DNA from: Glandiceps talaboti
Lineage: Eukaryota > Hemichordata > Enteropneusta > Spengelidae
Assembly: GCF_964340395.1 (NCBI RefSeq)
Contig: NC_135551.1
Coordinates: 22,049,503 to 22,113,502, forward strand
DNA length: 64,000 bases
Direction of reading: 5' to 3'
Under the pieces are notes generated by a model. That model ran no database searches. It was not told the DNA's origin and was given only the letters and a program-made list of their open reading frames with translations. Positions 14,986-29,943 of the stretch are shown in pieces. The translations under genes and the position numbers were made by a program. Positions within the stretch are counted from its first letter, which is position 1, and the number at the start of each line of letters is the position of its first letter.

Positions 14986-17900
14986 CATACATACATACAT
15001 ACATACATACATACATACATACATACATACACACACATTCACACACACATACATACATATGTACGTACGTACGTACGTACGTACGTACGTACGTACGTAC
15101 ATACATACATACGTACGTACGTACGTACGTACGTACATACATACATACATACATACATACATACATACATACATACACACATACCTCACACACATACATG
15201 TCTTGTTAATTAGTCACCCACCATTGTAGGATGAATAAAGTAACTGGAGTTTATATTGATGTCTCCCTTGTTAGTTTGTCAAAGTTTCAATAGCAGAGAG
15301 TGATGGTGACACCCTTAAGGTTCTATCTTGCATGATGCTATAATTGCAGTCTGATCTCTCTGTATCTTGGTTGACACCTTTGAATTCCTATGGCTGTGTT
15401 GGTATTGAAGTTACTGTAAGACTTCTAAAGAAAAAAAAAAGCTCTGTTTTTTAAACTCTTTGCCTGGCAATGTTTCAGATTGTTTTAGAAATCTTGTAGT
15501 GTAGTTGTTTCTGTTGAAGTAAATGCATCACCTGTCTTGTGATTGTGAATGTCATGGTCCTGGTCATGTCTCCCGAAATCACTCCTTCATATCAATCTCA
15601 TATCATTTCAAATATCTCACTTCTCTAAATGCTTCTTAACCATTCCTCACCACAACATATCATTTCAGTCTCGGCTTCTTGCTCCCAAATCACTCTTCAC
15701 AATTTCTGTCGCATTTATTTTTTTTTAATCGTTTCGATTCTGTATCTTTTTCTTCTTCAATTAGCATGTTCTGTGCATTACGTAGATCACGGCACACTAT
15801 GACATGAAGTCTATCTTCTCTTCTCTTCTGTATGTCTTGTTTTTCTGCCATTTCACATAGTGTCATTTATCACCCATGTTATGTGTTACACTTTAACCTC
15901 TCTATTATGAACTTACATTAACCCCGTGGGTGAGGGGGGGGGGGGGGGGGTGGGGGGGTGGATGACAGTTGGCCACTTGAATGAAGTTTTGTTTATCGAC
16001 CAGGAATTCCATTCCAGGCTCCCACATTAGTGCTGTCCTATCAGTGGAACCATAAGGAATACATAAGCCTAGATCATTTTTAGCTCAGGACCGACCTTTT
16101 CTATCAGTCTGCCAGATAACTTTTTTCAAATCTGAATTTTAATCCTAAACCAGACTAGGCCTTTAATGCTTTAATGAAATTTTTTTTTTTACGATGAACT
16201 TTGAACTTAAATGAGCACCTTTATTGCTTCAGAGTCACCACTACAAAGTTTAAAGTGTATCTCCAAAACTAAATTAAGTACTAGTTTGTATTTCACTACA
16301 CTAGTTTATATTTCATGTGCATCTTGAAAAATTGTTTGAAATCATGGAATTGCAAGCATTTTTTTCGTAGAAAGTCTTGGCAAATCCCAGAGTAAGATAA
16401 CTGACTCCTGCAAACTCTGTCACAGGAAAGTTTGACATTTTCATAAACAAAACAATTTAAAAGTCTCATTGACCTACTGGTGTATTCTCAATAAGTCAAA
16501 TTGTAGTAGTCTGATGGTGAAATACACTGTAAAAATACTCCTGACAATAACACAATAATTGACCACAAAAGTCCTTGAACGTTGAGTGGTTTTTACCCAT
16601 TTTTGGCCACTTCTAATTTAACATTTTTCTTATTTGCAACCAATGCGCCTTGACTTTATCATGGAAAAAATTAAAACATAATAGTAGACTTCATTATGAT
16701 GAATTATTTGTGTATATCGCTGTTCAATACCAGCAGTAAAATAAATATGTCTTGTATTAAACTTCTGATCCAAAAACAAACTTGAAAACTGTTGCCTGAA
16801 GTTTTCATGCGTACTGCAGTCTTTGTGAACAGATTGACCCATTATTCAGAACATGTGATGTTATATGTAAATGGATATAAAACAGCTTGATAGTTTGACG
16901 ACTTTCACACCTCCATGAACTGTTAGTATTAGAAGTTTGGTTCAAATTATTACTGTTTAGTAAACACTTCACCGAAAAAAACCCCAGAACTGTTATAAAA
17001 TCCCTTATTAATGTTCATTTATTAGAGGTTAAAGTGTACTCTGTCTGTCTATTGATGTTTCCCTCTCGATGTGCAACTCGTTCATTTTCATGAAACTAAT
17101 ACGATCAATTTTTCATTCCTGTAGGATGTATGTATCTCAGCGGTCAAAGAAAAAGACATTGAAGCCAAACTCAAGCAGGTCATTGCGGAATGGAATGCAC
17201 AGAATTTTCAATTCTCTTCGTTTAAGACACGGGGTGAATTATTGTTGAAAGGTGATCATACAGGAGAGATCATCTCCTTGATGGAGGACAGTTTGATGGT
17301 CCTAGCTTCATTGATGAGTAATAGGTGAGAGAGGGTTAACTATAAAATGAGATAAAACTTTTTTTGCCTTTAAAGTTGCCCAAGCTGTAACGTGAGTATT
17401 ATTTTTTCGATCACACAACCACCAATATATTTACTGAAAATTGTTCAAATACCAATAATTAGACATCGTACATGTTCATTGGTCAATTTTATCCATAAAT
17501 AGTAGAGTAACAGGTTGAAATTAATATCTTGTTGAGGGCGCTGTTTTTAAGGTGTGGACCTAAAAGTCAATCTGAAAGGATTTATTGTGACATACTTTAT
17601 GTACAGCTTAACACATATGTCACCATCAAGGAACTTAGTACAGTTCAGGGTGTATGATATTATAAGTCATTATATTCAATAAAAAAATTATTTTTCAAAA
17701 AATGTTCCAGCTGCAGCTAGTGTAGCTTTAAAGGATATACAGCACATGCCCTTATTTGTGATTATTCTAATTTGATGGTAATAAGCATTCAGGAGTCATG
17801 AATATTTACGTTCTGCTATAATTACATATGCACGTCTCCTGACTCCCATGAGAGTCTATGGCAAAGACCTCTACTGCATAAAATGAGAAACAAATTTCAA

Positions 17901-20900
17901 CTCAGTATTTCGAGATCTCGACACTCGTGCATATTGTATGTGATATGTGAAACTATGAAATGATTCTCCAGACCCCAAAGTCTACTGGCCTTCCCTCTTT
18001 AGTTTAATACACATGTTATTATTGTAACATAAGAATGATTTCACATTCATCACTCTTCTGTAAATCCCTAGATACAACGCCCCGTTCAAACCAGAAATAC
18101 AGAAATGGGTACAGAAGTTATCAGGCACAACAGAGATCATTGAGAACTGGATGGTTGTGCAGAACCTGTGGATTTACCTTGAAGCTGTGTTTGTAGGTGG
18201 TGACATTGCCAAACAGCTGCCCCAGGTAAGAATTAAATTAAGATATCATTTTGGGAATGTTGTCATAGTTAGATATTATACCCCAATGTTTTTCTTTGTT
18301 CAGCCAAGGAAAATACATGTGACCTGAGGGGCCCTTGTCACTATGAGTTTCTAGAATATTGGTGATGCAACATCACAAAAGTGATGGGGTAACCAGCAAT
18401 GTTTGTGATGCAAGACCACAAAAAGTGATGAGGTAGACCAGCAATATTGGTGATGCAAGACCACAAAAAGTGATGAGGTCAGTCAGCAACACAAGTATGA
18501 ATTCTTTGTTTTCTCTTTGATACTGAGACTCTGATTGTAGCTATTCCTTGTTTCTATTCACAGGAAGCTAAACGTTTCTCCAACATTGATAAATCGTGGG
18601 TGAAAATCATGCAACGAGCCCATGAGAATCCCAATGTTGTAATCTGCTGTGTTGGTGATGATACGCTGGGACAACTCTTACCACATCTACTGGAACAGTT
18701 GGAAATATGTCAGAAATCCCTTACCGGATACCTGGAAAAGAAACGTCTACTTTTCCCCAGGTTCTTCTTTGTCTCTGATCCGGCATTACTGGAAATACTG
18801 GGTCAGGCATCGGATTCACACACTATCCAAGCCCACTTGGAGGGTTTGTTTGATAACGTTAAGACGGTGACTTTCCACGAGAAGAATTATGATCAAATCC
18901 TTGCCATTAATTCCAGAGAGCAGGAAAGAATTGATTTAGATCGCTCTGTTAACGCACAGGTAAGGGCAGTTTATTTTTTACAAGTGATTCATGTTCAGGG
19001 TCATCCAATTTTATAACAGGTGATTCATGTTCAGCGCCATCCAGTGCTATGATAATTGATTCATGTTCAGGGTCATCCAATGCTATGACAAGTGATTCAT
19101 GTTCAGGGCCATGCAGTGTTATGATAAGTGGTTCATGTTCAGGGCCATCCAATGCAATGACAAATTAATCATGTTCAGGGCTGTCCACTGCTATGACAAG
19201 AGATTCATGTTCAGGGCCATCCAGTGTTATGATAAGTGATTCATGTTCAGGGCCATCCAACGTCACATTATCATACATTACATGATATGCTATGATTTTT
19301 TAGCGTAATTGTTACGAGGTCCAAATATCACAGCATACATATTATAACCTACAAAATCTTCTTTTCTACCTTAGGGTAACGTGGAAGTCTGGCTCAGTGA
19401 GTTGCTGGCCTCTATCCGTCACTCCATTCATAGTATTATCCGTACTGCTGCTGTAGCAATAGGAGATAAGGAGAACTTTAAGACAATAGAATTCCAGGGG
19501 ACATATCCAGCGCAGGTTGGACTGCTTGGTTTGCAGATGATATGGACAAGAGATTCAGAGGAAGCATTGAAGAATGCTAGGGCAGACAAGAAGGTATCAA
19601 CATCCAACCAACCAACCAATCATTAGTTTTGTTTCATTTGTAGATTATGGCAACCACCAATCAGTATTTCTGTTTTGTTACAGTAGAATATGGCCACCAC
19701 CAATCAGTATTTCTGTTTCATTGTTATTGTAGAATATGGCCACCACCAATCAGAGTGTAGAATATGGCCACCACCAATCAGATTGTAGAATATGGCCACC
19801 ACCAACTATTGTAGAATATGGCCACCACCAATCAGAGTGTAGAATATGGCCACCGCCAATCAGAGTGTAGAATATGGCCACCACCAATCAGATTGTAGAA
19901 TATGGCCACCACCAATCAGATTGTAGGATATGGCCACCACCAATCAGATTGTAGCATATGGCCACCACCAACTATTGTAGAATATGGCCACCACCAATCA
20001 GTATTTCCATTTCATTGTTATAGTAAAATATGGCCACTACCAATCAGATTGTAGAAATGGCAACCACCAATCAGTACTTCTGTTTCATTGTAGTATATGG
20101 CTACCACCAATCAATCAACCAATCAGTACTTTTGTCTTATTGCAACCCACCAAACACTATATATTCTCTGTTTCTTTATAGATTATGGCCACCACCAATC
20201 AGTACTTCTTGGACTTACTGAATAATTTGATCGATATGACAACTCAAGAACTGACAAAATATGAGAGAACCAAATATGAAACTCTTATTACCATTCATGT
20301 ACATCAGAGGGACATCTTTGATGATCTAGTACGCATGCACGTCAAATCACCCAATGACTTTGAGTGGTTAAAGCAGTCGCGTTTCTACTTCAAAGAAGAC
20401 ACTGATGAATGTCTCATCTCCATTACTGATGTGGATTTCCACTACATGAATGAACCTGTAGGCTGTACAGACCGTTTGGTCATCACCCCACTCACTGACA
20501 GGTAAGGTTAAAGGTCACACTGTCAAGGTTAAAGGTCAGATTACCAACTGCACACTGACAGACAGTTAAGGATGAAAGTCAGGTTGTCAACCCACTCACA
20601 TGCAGTTAAGGTTAAAGGTCATACCACTATAGTCAAGGTTAAAGGTCAAGTTACTTATAGATAAGGTCAAAGGTCACCTCACAAACAGCAAATATTAAAG
20701 ATCATTTCATCCAACATACAAACAGGTGAAGGGTCACAGCAATACATTCACTGATGAGGTTAAAGGTCACAGGTGGGTGGGTGGATGGATGGATGGATGG
20801 ATGGATGGATGGATTGATGGGTGTTTCTTTGTTACAAGTTGACTCTAACATGCAACAACAATGTAATTACGTCCTAGATGTTACATCACTCTGGCCCAAG

Positions 20901-23900
20901 CCTTGGGAATGAGTATGGGAGGTGCCCCTGCAGGTCCTGCTGGGACTGGCAAGACAGAGACTACCAAAGATATGGGTAAAGCACTGGGCAAATATGTTGT
21001 TGTGTTCAACTGCTCCGATCAGATGGATTTCCGTGGTCTGGGGCGTATCTACAAAGGTAAGTTGATGATGTCAGAAATACAGTCTTAAAATCGTAGAGTT
21101 AGGTGGTCAAACTGTTGAGTTAGGTAGTCAAAGTAGTGCAAAAACTTGAAATTATAACTGTGTAAATGAAATTATTGGGTAGATTCACATAGTGTTGAGT
21201 AAAGATGACATGAGGTAGTTAAGGATATTTAAGAGAATCGTTCCAACTTTTGTGCAGGTTTTACAAAATAGAAAGTTTTTGTGTGAGAATGAATGTTCAT
21301 TGTCCCTGGCTTCATAGTTACAAATGAAAAAAAAGGCTTTTGGAAATTTTGTTTCGAATAATCTCTGTTACACATTTATTAATCTTTTGCAATGTATTAA
21401 GTTACAAACAAGGACTTGGCATATGTTGTTTCACATTGATTTTTCAACAAGGAAGCCATGATAAAATTGTTGTATAAATTAAAAATCCCAAATCAATACC
21501 CAATAGTCATCCATATGGCCACTATAAAGACTCATTATATTAGTTGATAACATAAAAGTTTTGTTTTGTGTTTGACAGGTCTTGCTCAGTCTGGTAGTTG
21601 GGGTTGTTTTGATGAATTCAATCGTATTGAACTACCAGTATTGTCTGTGGCCGCCCAGCAGATATCTATTGTACTGACAGCTAAGAAAGAGAGAAAAGCA
21701 TCATTCATTTTCACTGACGGTGATAATGTTGATTTAGATCCAGAGTTTGGTCTCTTCTTGACCATGGTAAGATTACTCGTACTCAATTCAAATGATTATT
21801 TTTTTCAATGTCAGTTTTACTCAAGTAGTATGAACATTGGAATGTCTATACTGTTTTGGAGACATAGGGAACAAATAGAATTAATGGCAGGGGAACTGAG
21901 GTGAACATATTTTGGTCAAATTGTTTTGTGAATTTACTCCCCTCCTTAAATTCTGGTTGCTCCCTACATTTATTCACTGGAGTTAATAAATGAATGATAA
22001 GTTTGTTGGGATAAAGGTGAATAATGTGTCTATAAACCAATTATTTCATTCTGTTATTTATGAATTCTTCGATGTAATGTATTGTCCATACTTTACCAGA
22101 AATTTTATGCATATACGACACTGGTAATCCAGCCTTGGTTTATTAAGATAGACGCAAACTCTCGTGGGTGATAGTGGTTCCTCTAATGTGCGATTCTAGT
22201 CACCCTGTGATCTAGATAGTGTAAACATTGGAAGCACCAAAACAGCACTGCAAGTTCATGGACCTCTAAATAAACTAGTTTTCAGTGACGCCGCCCTACT
22301 GAGACTATAATTAAACCAACATCCATTCAATAACTTATCACTGTTGTATCAACATGTTGTGACAATAGTTTTAGTTTGTGTCTATCATAGTAAACCAAAT
22401 TCTCAATTACCTGAGAGTGATAATTGATGTTGTTTGTTTGAAATCTCCTTGTAGAACCCGGGTTATGCTGGACGTCAAGAGTTACCTGAGAATCTGAAAA
22501 TTCAGTTCCGTACTGTAGCCATGATGGTGCCCGACAGACAGATCATCATGAGAGTCAAACTAGCTAGTGCTGGTTTCCAGGGTAACGTCTTGCTGGCCCG
22601 TAAATTCTACACACTGTACAAACTGTGTGAAGAACAGTTGACTAAACAGGTAAACCTTGTCTTGCTATCAAACTATCTTGGATACTGTTAGTTACCATGG
22701 ATACTGTTAGTTACCATGGATACATTTAGTGTTATACTTAGGATATATTTAGTGTTACCTAGCATATGGCATGTTACCAATTATACTGTTAGTTTAACCA
22801 TGGATACATCTAGTGTTATCTAGAATACATTTAGAATTACCTAGCGTATGGCATGTTACCAAGGCTACTGCTAGTTACCATGGTAGCATTACCTAGGATA
22901 CATTTAGTGTTACCTAGGACATAGTTAGCATTACCTAAGGTAAAGCTTTTTACCATAGATACATATTACCAAGGATACAGCTAGGATAGATCATGATATG
23001 AATAATACATGTATTTTATCAAACCCATGCAAACACTACTCAAAATCTGTACTATGTGTAATACACAGAGAGTAATCTGTTTGAAACTGTTTAGTGTTAG
23101 TTTAGAGTAATGGAAATTCATGTCTATTGTATTTTTGTAGGTCCACTATGACTTTGGTCTGCGTAATATCCTATCTGTGTTGCGTACACTTGGAGCCTTT
23201 AAAAGGGCAAATCCACAAGATAGTGAACAGACTATTGTCATGCGTGTCTTGAGAGACATGAATCTCTCCAAATTGGTGAGTCTTCTTATTTTGTACTCTT
23301 TGGCCACAAATAAACATGTAGACTAAGATGGTGTCTTTACCAACTGCTTTTCACAAGAAAGAAACATTTCATTCATTAAAAAATCTATCATGTGACAGAA
23401 TATTGTTCTGGTCCTTCTTTTGATGTATTCTGAGAATAATTCATATTGGTGGTTATGATTTTCATTTAAATTTGAGTCGGAATTTATTGTGTTAAATAAT
23501 GTGTTGATAATTTTTGTAAACTTAAATGGTCTTGTTTGTTGCCTTTCCCTACCACCTAGGTTGATGAAGATGAACCTCTCTTCCTGTCCCTCATTGATGA
23601 CTTGTTCCCAGGAATGCAATTAGACAAGGCAGGCTACCCAGAAATGGAAGCCGCCATTGAACACCAAGTTGCAGAGGCAGGACTAGTCCACCATCCAGCA
23701 TGGGTACTCAAACTGATTCAGTTGTATGAGACCCAGCGTGTACGTCACGGAATGATGACACTCGGACCCAGCGGTGCTGGTAAAACCAAGTGTATCAGTG
23801 TACTGATGAAAGCCATGACTGACTGCGGTGCTCCTCACAAGGAGCTTAGGATGAACCCTAAAGCTATCACCGCACCTCAGATGTTTGGACGATTAGATGT

Positions 23901-25868
23901 CGCTACCAATGATTGGACAGATGGTATCTTTTCAACTCTATGGAGAAAAACACTAAAAGCAAAGAAGGTGAGTTACATGGTCAAAGTTATCAAGCATAAT
24001 GACAGTGTTCTCCCCACTATGCACAGTGCCATCCTTGCCATCTAGGCCACCATGCTTGACAGGTTTCTAAATTAGCTTTCATCCTTGCAAATCTATCCCT
24101 GGGTGATCACTGAATGAACGTCATCTTAATCCATCTTCTATTTATATGCTGAGTAAACTTTTGAGAGCAGGGGACTGATGTGAAGCCATTGACAGTGTTC
24201 AACTGTTACCAAAGAATGTGTAACTTTTACAGTATTGTATTAGCCAACGGGTGTTGTTCGCAGCACTGTTTTTAACCAATGAACATTGCGCAAAACCAAA
24301 CTTTTGCTGAGTAATATGAATATATTTTATTAACTTTATCGTGACACTTTTTCTAATTCTTACCAAACACAGGGTGATCACATTTGGCTGTTGTTAGATG
24401 GTCCAGTAGATGCCATCTGGATTGAGAACTTGAACAGTGTACTGGATGACAACAAGACTCTGACACTGGCCAATGGAGATCGTATCCCTATGTCTCCAAC
24501 CTGTAAAATTGTATTTGAAGTACATAACATTGACAATGCATCGCCAGCTACTGTATCACGTAATGGTATGGTCTTTATGAGTTCCTCCATTATGGACTGG
24601 AACCCTATCATTCAGGTGAGTGAGTTTGAAGGTCAATTACAGGTCAGAGGTTACAATAATGAGGTTTTGGAATAGAAAAGAAACTGGATGTGTGTTTCAT
24701 GGATTTCTTTAAAACGTTCAATTTTAGAAGCAGATTTATATGTATAAAATCTTCAACATTTGGGTATGACAAATTAGCATATTGATACTTAATTTACATA
24801 CTGTTCATTTACATAAATAAATAATTCAGATATTGATATTTAATTTACATACTGATTAATTTGCATAAATAAATAATTAACATATCTATATTTAATTTGC
24901 ATAGTAATGATGATTTTGCATATTAATGTTTACAGGGATGGCTGTTGCAAAGACCAACTGATCAACAGGCTATTTTGTTACCATTGTTTGAGAACCATTT
25001 CAAGGACCTATACCTATTCTCCCAACAAAGTCTCTTCCCCAAAATGGATCTGCTTGAGTGTGTGTACGTAAGACAAGCTATTGATCTGTTAGAAGGACTG
25101 ATCCCAGGTGGAGAGGACGGCACCAAACCCGCAACTAGGGATCACTTAGAAAGACTCTTTGTGTTTGCTCTAATGTGGTCCATTGGTGCCATTCTCGAAT
25201 TGGAGGATAGAAAGAAGGTTAGTGCTCTTCGTAATGTCTCCTTTCCGCCATCTTTCTGCCAACAATTTGAAAATGATTAACTGTTTGACACAACTGAACT
25301 TAACGGCAGCAAATACAAGCATGTTTGTAAACTTGAAGTTGTAAAGAGTCGTTTGAGTGATTGCATTATTAGAAGTGTTCAGGATGCTTGTGAATTTGTG
25401 TAATTGCTTAGTATATATACACGTCTGTAGACCCCAGTGAGACAATGCCTGTCCAGAGCATGTAACTCTATTGAACAATGAGTGAGGAACAAGTTTCAAT
25501 TCAATGTTTCTCTACAATCTCAAGTAATGTGTGAGATTGTATAAATTCCATAATCTTAGAAACAGTATGAATTCAATTTTTAGTGTGATCATAGAACAAA
25601 AGCTGATTCAAATAGTTTAACTGATTTTTAATGGTTTATAGTGAATTCAGTATTTCTAAATGACTTCTTATTTGACTTTATAGATGGAAGAGTTCATGAC
25701 AGAGAAAGGTGGTCTTGATCTACCCAAAATAGATCCATCTTCTGGGGATACTATATTTGAATATGTAGTAGATGAAAATGGCAAATGGGAGCACTGGATG
25801 TCCCGGGTAAGTAGAATGCTCATATAGCATTTTATAGTGTGAATGTTATATTGCTACATGATGTAGAA

Positions 25869-25906
<38 letters not shown>

Positions 25907-26013
25907 ATGTATGTCTGTCTGTCTGTCTGCCTGCCTGTCTGTCTGCCTGTCTGTCTGCCTGTCTGTCTGTCTTTGTCTGTCTGTCTGTCTGCCTGCCTGT
26001 CTGTCTGCCTGCC

Positions 26014-26052
<39 letters not shown>

Positions 26053-26097
26053 GTCTGTCTGTCTGTCTGTCTGTCTGGCTGCCTGTCTGTGTGTCTG

Positions 26098-26142
<45 letters not shown>

Positions 26143-26178
26143 GCTTGGCTGTCTCTGTCTGTTTGTCTTCTTGGCTGG

Positions 26179-26240
<62 letters not shown>

Positions 26241-26341
26241 GACTGACTGACTGTCTGTCTGTCTTTGTCTGGTTGGCTAGCTAACTGGCTCTCTGCCTGT
26301 CTGCCTGCCTGCCTGCCTGCCTGTCTGTCTGGTCAGGTATG

Positions 26342-26375
<34 letters not shown>

Positions 26376-27569
26376 TGGTCTGTCTGTCTGTCAGTCTGTA
26401 TTTAATCATATCTATGACATATACACTAGATTATCCCATGATCACATAAACATGACACAAGCATGGCATACTAAAGGAGCATGTGCTCATCTCTTTGATG
26501 GGCTATTTTGTTTCTTTTTTGTTGTTGCCATTTTTGCATGAATGGTGAATAAATGTTTGGTTTATTTATTTATTTATTGTGATAGGTTCCAGAATATGTG
26601 TATCCAGTAGACCATACACCAGAGTATGCCTCGATCCTCGTACCAAACGTTGACAATGTCAGAACCGATTTCCTACTCCAAACTATTGCCAAACATGAGA
26701 AATCTGTATTACTAATAGGTAAGTTATGGCTTTAAATGCGTAAATATATGTGGTTAGTAGTTGTACTACAGAGTCATTATGCACTGTAAAGCTGCTAACC
26801 TATCTAGAGGAAAATTAACCTCAAACCGGGTTCAAGTTACAACACAAAAAATATACTGTTAATACATTTGCTCAGTATGGGGTCTTGCTCAATGTGATCA
26901 ACCTGTGAACAATGTTACAAAATGATGGTGGCAACATTAGGAGAAATGTTTTAATTGGGTTTTTAAGAGTGGTACTAAGCAGTTGTGTTATAAAACACCC
27001 CATTTTAGACCATATTGTGAGAAAATGCACCCCACAGGACAGCACATATATGTATATAGTTAAATAATGGAGTAGCCTCTGGGGTACTAAGCAGTTGTGT
27101 TATAGAGCTAAAACTGAGGAAAACAGGAGACAGAGAGTAGGATATTAATTGTTGAATTTAGAAGAGTGGCAGTGTTTCAGATCATGCGTTGAATTAGTTA
27201 AAATTAGATTATGCCACAGAGTTATTTGCTAAGATTTGCTTCATGTACAAACAGTACAAAATTTCCCCATAGCATGGTAGAGCGGAATTATGAAATAAAT
27301 TATTCAATTTTATGAAATTGTATGTCTGTATGTTGTCTTACTCTCCAGGTGAACAAGGCACAGCAAAAACAGTTATGATTCAAGGGTACTGTTCTAAATA
27401 TGACCCTGAGCTACATCTTACTAAGAGTCTCAATTTCTCATCTGCCACCACACCAAACATGTTCCAGGTAAGGTCAAATACTGAGTTTTAGGTACAACTC
27501 AGACAACTCAGACAAAAAGAGCAAAATTACCTTTGGAAAATAAGACGAAAATGTTTTACTATATTTTGA

Positions 27570-27638
<69 letters not shown>

Positions 27639-29785
27639 TGTGTCTGTGTCTGTGTCTGTGTGTGTCTGTCTGTCTGTCTGTTTGTCTGGCTGGCTGGCTG
27701 TGCATGCATGTTCACATGTGTGCATGCGTTTGTCATGCAGGCACGAGCGTGATATGTAATATGTATGTATGTATGTATGTGTGTATGTATGTATGTATGT
27801 GTGTGTGTGTGTGTGTGTGTGCACGTGTATGTATGTCTATGTGCATATCATTGTGTATACACAGAATATGAAGGGTTTCTTATAATGCATATGAAGTTTC
27901 TTTAGGGAATCGGAGGTTGACCTTATGTAGATTCATGTTCTGAAATAGTTTGTGTGTACATGTAGCTTTCAGTATAGTTAGATAAAACTGTGTGTATGTT
28001 ATAGCGAGAGTTTATTACATTTCTTTTGACACAATAGACTAACACTTCTTTTCGTGATTTTTATTCCACAGCGTACCATTGAAAGTTATGTTGACAAACG
28101 AGTTGGTACAACGTTTGGTCCTCCTGCTGGCAAGAAGATGACAACATTTATTGATGATATCAACATGCCAGTCATTAATGAATGGGGTGATCAGGTCAGC
28201 AACTTTTTCTCTTTTCGTTTTTACAACTTTGTACATCTCTATCAGACGTTCATATCGGTGATGATATCTATCTTTGATGTAATTTGTATTCAAGTTTATC
28301 TTCTCTCTTAAATCTGAGATATCCAGTGAAGTTTCAATATGACAGTCGTTGATTCTAAACAACCAATGAGATTTTATGTTACTGTTTGAGTCTAGATGAG
28401 GTACATGCCCATGTCTAGATCACTAATGACACTTGTATGCGTTATAGAATATAAAAATGGCCAATGAAATTTCCTGTCACATTTATGGACTCTGACTGGC
28501 TAGATGACCAAGGAGATTTATTACAGCTTCAGCCTTGTAAAGATAACCAATGCAATATTCTGTTACACCCCCTCAATGTCTAGATGACCAATAATATTTT
28601 CTGTTACATTCTCCATGTCTAGGTAACCAATGAAATTTGATGTTACAGGCTGAGAAAATGACCAAATGAAATGTAACGTTACATGTCCAATGTCTAGATC
28701 ACCAGTGACACCTTGTGTTACAGGTTGTACAGATGACCAATGAAATTTACTGTTACATCCTTCATGTCTAGATAACCTATGACATTTCATGTTACATACA
28801 GCTTGTGTAGATGACCAATGAGATTTTCTGTTCCAATTTGTAGATCACCAATGAGATCGTACGTCAGTTGGTAGAGATGCATGGATTTTACAACTTGGAA
28901 AAACCTGGCGAATTTACCAACATTGTTGATATCCAATTTATGGCAGCCATGATTCAACCTGGCGGTGGTAGAAATGACATTCCCCAACGTCTAAAGAGAC
29001 ATTTCAATATCTTTAACTGCACGTTGCCCTCGAATGCCTCTATTGACAAAATCTTTGGTACTGTTGCAGTTGGACATTTCTGTAAAGTAAGTGATGTTGT
29101 TTCAGACTTGGTGAGAGTTTTAGAACTGTAGCGGCTTTTGACTGTATTATGCACTATTGTATTCAAGCTAAGGAGTTCGGGTTTGACTTCCCTAGCATAA
29201 ACCAGATTGGCAAGAATGCAGAACAGTGGATCAACTATACACAATAGATACACATTTGTCCTGAAGCTAGGGAGTTCTGGTTTGGGTTAGGTAATAGATA
29301 AAAATAGGATGAGTCTTCCTAGCATAACATTATATGAGTGGGCACTTCTCCATGTGTCCCTCAGACATAAATCTCTTCATAATTTCAGTACAGGAATAAC
29401 TGATATGCATTGCATGGTGCTTTAAGCCTGTATTTCTGAACTGGAAATTTGACAATATATGTGTGATATTATTTCTGTAGGAACGCCACTTCATTGAAGA
29501 TGTGAACGAGTTGGCCGCCAAGCTCGTTTCATGCACGAGACGATTATGGCAACGTGTTAAAATCAAGATGTTGCCCACACCAGCTAAGTTTCATTATATC
29601 TTCAACTTGAGAGATCTGAGCAGAATTTGGCAGGTAAGGGTTGATGGAAGTTGAAATGTCTTTTTGTCTCACAGTGTTAGTTTGACTGCAGTGTCCTGTT
29701 ACCTTCTGTGAGGTAAAAAGCCAAAATTGGAGTGTGTGTGTGTGCGTGCATGTATGTACATGTGTAGATATGTCCATGTGTGTCA

Positions 29786-29849
<64 letters not shown>

Positions 29850-29879
29850 ATGTGTGGATATGTCCATGTATGTGCATGT

Positions 29880-29943
<64 letters not shown>

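Noticed and set aside
14727-15229. Several overlapping 120-160 residue frames on both strands
   Set aside because: They are translations of the ACAT/ACGT microsatellite, open in nearly all frames by composition.
25839-26246. Long CLSV-repeat frames
   Set aside because: Translation of a TCTG microsatellite inside an intron.
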